Assembly: GCA_017557925.1 (NCBI GenBank)
Contig: JAFYWO010000036.1
Location: 1-10,107 of the forward strand
Reading direction: 5' to 3'
Length of the DNA stretch: 10,107 nucleotides
From: Alphaproteobacteria bacterium
GTDB lineage: Bacteria > Pseudomonadota > Alphaproteobacteria > RF32 > CAG-239
The translations under genes and the position numbers were made by a program. Below are positions 6,581 through 10,107 of the stretch, in pieces. Numbering within the stretch: position 1 is the stretch's first letter; every line of letters begins with the position of its first letter. The notes under the pieces are model-generated. The model saw nothing but the letters and a program-made list of their open reading frames with translations, was not told the DNA's origin and ran no database searches.

Positions 6581-7108
6581 CTAGGGGGTATATGCAAAAA
6601 TTGCATCTTCAACTTTCTTTTTATTATTTAATAAGTTTAATACATTCACATTAAATCCCTTTTCTTTAGAGGGGTATATCAATATATAAACTTGTGAAGC
6701 TTCATTATTTGGGCTTTGATTTTTGCATAACTTCATATTTTCTTCTAAAATATTTTCGTTTATCAAGAGATTTGCTATAACATCAGAAACCGGTCTTTTG
6801 GCTTCTGTTTTGTAGTTAGAAATATTTTCTTCTTCAAAAAGATGAATATTCTTTAGAACAAAGTGTTTTCTTCTTTTATCTAACATATTGTCTGCTATAT
6901 GTTTATTATAAAAAGAAGTTATAAATTCTTTTGTTTCTTCAATCAATTTTTCGTCATTGCAAGTAGGAAGTTTGATTATATTTTTTTCAATTTTTTTTAC
7001 AAAAACCTCAACACCATCTTCGTTATTTTTAACCTCAACAATATTATCATTTGCAACAGATACAAATGAATACAAAAAAAGAAGAAGATAACAAAAGAAT
7101 TTATACAT
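6581..7108 (-). CDS. Small exported protein of unknown function
   Basis: A 175-residue protein with a clear Sec signal peptide: a hydrophobic stretch at residues 4-17 and likely cleavage after A19 (SVA, then ND). The mature part is about 156 residues, rich in Lys, Glu and Asn, with predicted helices and two cysteines (C50 and C128) that could form a disulfide in the periplasm. I recognise no known domain. AAGGAG (complement of 7115-7120) lies six bases before the ATG and overlaps the stop codon of asnS, so expression is tied to asnS. It sits between asnS and rpoH in the same direction. A role in envelope stress would fit the neighbour rpoH but is not shown. Confidence 0.8.
   Translation of the reverse strand: MYKFFCYLLLFLYSFVSVANDNIVEVKNNEDGVEVFVKKIEKNIIKLPTCNDEKLIEETKEFITSFYNKHIADNMLDKRRKHFVLKNIHLFEEENISNYKTEAKRPVSDVIANLLINENILEENMKLCKNQSPNNEASQVYILIYPSKEKGFNVNVLNLLNNKKKVEDAIFAYTP
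6592..6606. repeat. Short inverted repeat upstream of rpoH
   Basis: ATGCAAAAATTGCAT has 6-base arms around three bases. It lies in the last codons of the exported-protein gene, about 60 bases before rpoH. On the minus strand it includes TTGCAT, 17 bases before TTAAAT, so it could overlap a promoter for rpoH. Operator function is only a guess. Confidence 0.3.
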
Positions 7109-7118
7109 ACATATCTCC

Positions 7119-8507
7119 TTAGAAGTTTAAGGATTTAGGTGTTCTAGGGAACGGTATAACGTCACGGATGTTAGCAATGCCGGTAATCAACATCATCATA
7201 CGCTCAAATCCAAGTCCGAAACCAGCGTGAGGAACAGAACCGAATTTACGAGAATCAAGATACCACGAATAATCTTCTAAATTCATACCCAAATCAACAA
7301 TTCTTTGTTGTAACAAATCGTAACGTTCCTCACGTTGAGAACCGCCGATTAACTCTCCGATTCTTGGAACTAAAACGTCCATAGCAGCAACTGTTTTGTT
7401 GTCATCATTCATTCTCATATAAAAAGCTTTTATTTCTTTTGGATAATCACGAACAATTACAGGACGTTTGAAGTGTTCTTCTGCCAAAAAACGCTCATGT
7501 TCTGTTTGCAAATCAATCCCATATTCCGGAGTATATTCAAATTTTTTATTAGATTTTTTCATAATTTCAATAGCTTCAGTATAAGTAATTCTTGCAAAAC
7601 TGTTATTTCTTATGTTATTTAAAGTATCCATCAATGTTGGGTCAACAAATTTGGCAAATAACTCAATATCGTCTTTACAATTTTCCAGAACATCATTGAT
7701 GCAATATCTAACCATATCTTCAGCTAAATCCATATCATCAAAAATATCAGCAAAAGCCATTTCAGGTTCAATCATCCAAAATTCTGCAGCATGCCTTGCA
7801 GTGTTAGAGTTTTCAGCTCTGAAAGTAGGGCCGAATGTATAAATATCGCCGATGGCGCAAGCATACATTTCACCGTTTAATTGTCCGGAAACTGTTAAAT
7901 GCGCAGGTTTGCCGAAGAAATCTTGAGAGTAATCAATGCTACCATCAGGAAGTTTTGGAGGATTTTTTAAATCCAAAGTTGTAACCTGAAACATTTCTCC
8001 GGCACCTTCACAGTCAGAACCTGTAATAATAGGTGTATGAACATATTTGAAACCACGTTCTTGAAAAAACTTATGGATGGCAAAAGAAAGTTGTGAGCGA
8101 ACTCTAAAAGCTGCGGCATATTTATTTGCACGAGGACGAAGATGAGCTATTGTTCTTAAATATTCATCAGTATGCTTTTTCTTCTGAATAGGAAAATCAT
8201 CAGGTGCAATGCTGTAAATTTCTATTTCTTTGGCAACCAACTCATATTTTTGGTTTCCGCCTTGAGATTCAACTAATTCTCCTTTGACTGCTACAGAAGA
8301 ACCGGTGCTTAAACTTTTAACTTCGTTATAATTAGGGAGATTATTATTTGCTATAATTTGTAAATTTTTTAATGAAGACCCGTCATTTAACTCAATAAAA
8401 GAAAAATCTTTGGCATCCCGTCTGGTTTTTACCCAACCTTTGGCAATAACTTCTTCTTTAGGAGATGAAGAATTTAATAATTCAACAATTTTTGTTCTTT
8501 TTAACAT
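7119..8507 (-). CDS. asnS: Asparaginyl-tRNA synthetase
   Basis: Charges tRNA-Asn with asparagine. The 462-residue length is normal for bacterial class IIb enzymes. The N-terminal OB-fold anticodon-binding domain spans about residues 17-100 ([21 protein letters not shown] at its start). The catalytic domain follows with class II motif 2 ([16 protein letters not shown], 229-244) and motif 3 ([11 protein letters not shown], 429-439). The ending [15 protein letters not shown] is characteristic of AsnRS rather than AspRS. Many alphaproteobacteria lack AsnRS and make Asn-tRNA through GatCAB, so its presence means direct charging is possible here. The ribosome site is weak (AGGG about 11 bases upstream). 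It is the first gene of the minus-strand block, with candidate promoters at 8539-8567 and 8608-8636. Confidence 0.97.
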   Translation of the reverse strand: MLKRTKIVELLNSSSPKEEVIAKGWVKTRRDAKDFSFIELNDGSSLKNLQIIANNNLPNYNEVKSLSTGSSVAVKGELVESQGGNQKYELVAKEIEIYSIAPDDFPIQKKKHTDEYLRTIAHLRPRANKYAAAFRVRSQLSFAIHKFFQERGFKYVHTPIITGSDCEGAGEMFQVTTLDLKNPPKLPDGSIDYSQDFFGKPAHLTVSGQLNGEMYACAIGDIYTFGPTFRAENSNTARHAAEFWMIEPEMAFADIFDDMDLAEDMVRYCINDVLENCKDDIELFAKFVDPTLMDTLNNIRNNSFARITYTEAIEIMKKSNKKFEYTPEYGIDLQTEHERFLAEEHFKRPVIVRDYPKEIKAFYMRMNDDNKTVAAMDVLVPRIGELIGGSQREERYDLLQQRIVDLGMNLEDYSWYLDSRKFGSVPHAGFGLGFERMMMLITGIANIRDVIPFPRTPKSLNF

Positions 8508-8538
8508 TTTAAATAATTCCCTGTTTAATTTACGTTAC

Positions 8539-8567
8539 ATTTTAAAGCAACACACAAAATAAACCAA
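8539..8567 (-). promoter_or_regulatory. Promoter candidate for the asnS block (proximal)
   Basis: On the minus strand TTGGTT (complement of 8562-8567) and TAAAAT (complement of 8539-8544) are exactly 17 bases apart. Transcription would start near 8532, giving a leader of about 25 bases before asnS. Confidence 0.5.
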
Positions 8568-8607
8568 TTTCTTTTAAAAGTAAATATAATTTATTCATAA
8601 AAAATAA

Positions 8608-8636
8608 ATTATGTAAATTCATATTTTACAAAGCAA
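8608..8636 (-). promoter_or_regulatory. Promoter candidate for the asnS block (distal)
   Basis: On the minus strand TTGCTT (complement of 8631-8636) and CATAAT (complement of 8608-8613) are 17 bases apart. It lies back to back with the + strand promoter at 8646. Confidence 0.45.
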
Positions 8637-8645
8637 AGTTTTTAT

Positions 8646-8673
8646 TTGACATAACATTTTTTTGTGTTACAAG
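8646..8673 (+). promoter_or_regulatory. Sigma70-like promoter of the small lipoprotein gene
   Basis: A perfect TTGACA (8646-8651) is followed after 16 bases by TACAAG (8668-8673). The spacer holds a seven-T run and an inverted repeat TAACA / TGTTA (8652-8656 and 8665-8669). The start would fall near 8680, after the ATG at 8662 and before the ATG at 8707. Confidence 0.5.
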
Positions 8674-8706
8674 AAACGCTCATTTTTTATTCATATATTA
8701 ATTTTT

Positions 8707-8886
8707 ATGCGTAAGTTTATAATTATTATGTTAAGTTTTTGTTTTTTGTTTGTAAGTTGCCTTATTTTAAATATTAAAGATGATAGTTCAACTTATCACA
8801 AAAAAGTGTTTAGACCGGATAGTATAGTTAAACAGGCCATACCTGATAATCCTTTAATTATACCAAAACTATCCCACAGTAACTAA
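8707..8886 (+). CDS. Putative small lipoprotein
   Basis: A 59-residue protein starting MRKFIIIML. The N-terminus has two positive residues and a hydrophobic stretch, then C18 in LFVSC, which resembles a lipobox although phenylalanine at -3 is not the favoured residue. Lipid attachment is therefore plausible, with a plain membrane anchor as the alternative. The mature part is short and polar, ending PDNPLIIPKLSHSN, and has no domain I know. An in-frame ATG exists at 8662, but it would lie within the putative promoter and add 15 residues ahead of the signal sequence. The start at 8707 is therefore preferred. No Shine-Dalgarno is visible. The gene has its own promoter and a terminator 13 bases after the stop, which supports it being real despite its size. 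Confidence 0.6.
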   Translation: MRKFIIIMLSFCFLFVSCLILNIKDDSSTYHKKVFRPDSIVKQAIPDNPLIIPKLSHSN

Positions 8887-8898
8887 TATTAACAAGGG

Positions 8899-8940
8899 AA
8901 AAGGCCAAATAGGATAAAATATCATATTTAGGCCTTTTTA
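8899..8940 (+). terminator. Rho-independent terminator
   Basis: AAAAGGCC (8899-8906) pairs with GGCCTTTT (8931-8938), and AAATA with TATTT inside it. Five T follow the G+C-rich part of the stem. It ends the small lipoprotein gene. Confidence 0.8.
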
Positions 8941-8978
8941 GTTTGTTTATACATTTTTTCTTGCAAATTATAAGTAAT

Positions 8979-9006
8979 TTGGTATTTATGTAGTAGTTTT
9001 TAATAG
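8979..9006 (+). promoter_or_regulatory. Possible promoter of the permease gene
   Basis: TTGGTA (8979-8984) and TAATAG (9001-9006) are 16 bases apart, placing a start near 9013 just before the ribosome site. This is a modest match, supported only by its position between a terminator and the gene. Confidence 0.3.
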
Positions 9007-9027
9007 AATATATGGGAGAAATAGATT

Positions 9028-9903
9028 ATGTTAAGAGTTTGTATGGACATATTGGTAAACTCTATGTATGAAACACTTGTGTTGTTTCCATATCTGTTTT
9101 TAACATATCTTTTAATGGAATATCTTGAAAATACAATGTCAAGACAGTCCGTGATAGCAATAAGAAGAGCAAAACAATTTGGTCCTGTTGTCGGTTCTTT
9201 TCTTGGTATGATACCTCAATGCGGTTTTTCGGTATCAGCTTCTAATTTGTATAGAACAGGTCTAATAAGTTTAGGAACTTTGATTGCTATATTTTTATCA
9301 ACCTCGGATGAAATGCTTCCGGTACTGATATCCGGTGGAGTAGGGGCAAATTTTATCATAAAAATTTTATCCATAAAGTTAATATTATCCGTTATTGCTG
9401 GTATATTGGTAGATAATTATTTACCTCAAAAGTTTATCAGACACAGAAATGAACCAAGCATCAAAGCGTTTTGTCTTCAAGAAAAATGTAAATGCGAAAG
9501 CAAAAAAGACAGTATTTTTAAATTAGCATATAGACACACAGAAAGAATAAGTATATTTATCTTCATAATATCGCTTATATTCAATGCATATTTTACTTTT
9601 ATGGGGTATTACAGTATAAAAAATATGCTGGTAAGTGCTCCTATCTTAAGCAAGTTTATAGCTTCTTTTGTTGGACTGATTCCAAGTTGTTATCCTTCGG
9701 TTTTGCTTGCTCAACTTTATTTAGATGACATAATAAGTCTTTCAACTTTAATGGTAGGTAGTTTTTCTAATGCCGGAGTAGGGTTAATGGTTTTATTTCG
9801 TATAAATCCTAACAGAAGGGAAACTATGCGTATCATCTTTTTGGTTTATGTTATAAGTATTATTTTGGGATTTGCTTTTGAAGGTATTTTTAAAGCAGTC
9901 TGA
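9028..9903 (+). CDS. Putative metal or arsenic exporter, ArsP_2-like permease
   Basis: A 291-residue inner-membrane protein with several hydrophobic segments (about residues 8-30, 52-70, 77-97, 106-128, 172-192, 205-228 and 267-288). Two related halves are seen. The first carries GMIPQCGFSVSASNLYRTGL (60-79) and then TLIAIFLSTSDEMLPVLI. The second carries GLIPSCYPSVLLAQLY (216-231), then SNAGVGLMVLFRINPN. These are the signatures of the family annotated as putative manganese transporter or 10-TM heavy-metal / arsenic efflux permease. Between the halves lies a hydrophilic loop with CLQEKCKC (149-156), a likely metal-binding cluster where relatives often have a His/Cys-rich loop. The ion and direction are unproven. 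GGGAG (9014-9018) is nine bases before the ATG. It stands alone between two terminators. No metal-sensing regulator is nearby. Confidence 0.8.
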   Translation: MLRVCMDILVNSMYETLVLFPYLFLTYLLMEYLENTMSRQSVIAIRRAKQFGPVVGSFLGMIPQCGFSVSASNLYRTGLISLGTLIAIFLSTSDEMLPVLISGGVGANFIIKILSIKLILSVIAGILVDNYLPQKFIRHRNEPSIKAFCLQEKCKCESKKDSIFKLAYRHTERISIFIFIISLIFNAYFTFMGYYSIKNMLVSAPILSKFIASFVGLIPSCYPSVLLAQLYLDDIISLSTLMVGSFSNAGVGLMVLFRINPNRRETMRIIFLVYVISIILGFAFEGIFKAV

Positions 9904-9945
9904 TTATGGTAAGTATAACTACTTAATAAACTAAACATTTATTCA

Positions 9946-10104
9946 TAGATACCCTGTAAAGTTAGGCTTCTATCTAAGAATATAATGCTCTATTTGACCG
10001 CAATTGTTGGCGAGTAGGCATTATTTTACGATATATTTGCATCCAAATCTGGGTGATAGTAAGGCAGTTAATAACAAAAAAGCGGATTTTATATCCGCTT
10101 TTTT
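9946..10104 (+). ncRNA. Candidate structured RNA or structured 3' region
   Basis: After the permease stop the last 200 bases carry no gene but three hairpins in a row. The first is TAGATA / TATCTA (9946-9951 and 9971-9976) with CCT/AGG inside. The second is ATAATGC / GCATTAT (9982-9988 and 10018-10024), extended by CTATTT / GAGTAG with G-U pairs and a CC/GG top. The third is ATTTG CATC CAAAT (10035-10048). A strong terminator closes the unit. Low-quality promoter matches lie around 9878-9919, so it could be an independent small RNA or the permease 3' untranslated region. I recognise no known RNA family. Confidence 0.4.
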
Positions 10105-10107
10105 CTT
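10076..10107 (+). terminator. Strong, probably bidirectional terminator
   Basis: GCGGAT (10082-10087) pairs with ATCCGC (10093-10098), flanked by six A and six T that extend the stem. Both strands end in a T-run, so it may also serve a convergent gene beyond the window. Confidence 0.9.

Noticed and set aside
8662..8706. Upstream ATG at 8662 as the start of the small lipoprotein
   Set aside because: It falls inside the likely promoter spacer, and it would place a charged extension before the signal sequence.
9904..10107. A tRNA or riboswitch at the right edge
   Set aside because: No T-arm or cloverleaf can be drawn and no gene follows in the window. The terminator points to the end of a transcript.
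1..10107. CRISPR array, insertion sequence, phage or toxin-antitoxin module
   Set aside because: No spaced direct repeats, transposase, integrase or attachment-site repeats were seen. Nearly all genes are housekeeping types.

Overview
The window looks like a chromosomal housekeeping segment of an AT-rich alphaproteobacterium. The evidence is the map-radC pair, a DUF4167 protein next to prmC, and an rpoH-type heat-shock sigma factor. These associations are typical of Alphaproteobacteria, while the strong A/T bias suggests a host-associated or streamlined lineage such as uncultured gut Rhodospirillales-like or Holosporales-like bacteria. That placement is inference. No insertion sequence, tRNA, rRNA or CRISPR array was seen.

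Layout. At the left, on the + strand, are map (TTG start) and radC, 20 bases apart. Next is a roughly 400-base gap holding a strong intrinsic terminator preceded by sequence that folds into nested helices, so it is a candidate small RNA. After it comes a sigma70-like promoter and a short gene for an orotate-phosphoribosyltransferase-like protein whose PRPP motif has lost its acidic pair. That gene ends in two stacked terminators and converges on a long minus-strand block.

The minus-strand block reads from about 8540 down to 2570: asnS, a small exported protein of unknown function, rpoH, prmC, a DUF4167 protein, a membrane-anchored metallophosphoesterase and a short protein of unknown function. 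Junctions are tight. The exported protein's ribosome site overlaps the asnS stop, one base separates rpoH from prmC, and the last two genes overlap by 8 bases. A weak terminator and a possible promoter between prmC and the DUF4167 gene suggest two sub-operons: translation and stress functions (AsnRS, sigma32, release-factor methylase), and an envelope or unknown unit.

At the right, on the + strand, are a 59-residue putative lipoprotein with its own promoter and terminator, then a polytopic permease of the ArsP_2 / putative manganese or arsenic exporter type. The last 200 bases hold no gene. They contain three hairpins and a strong terminator, making a second candidate structured RNA or structured 3' region.

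Most of the window is ordinary. The parts worth a second look are the two structured non-coding stretches, the degenerate phosphoribosyltransferase-like gene, and a promoter architecture shared by the two genes that lack Shine-Dalgarno sequences.
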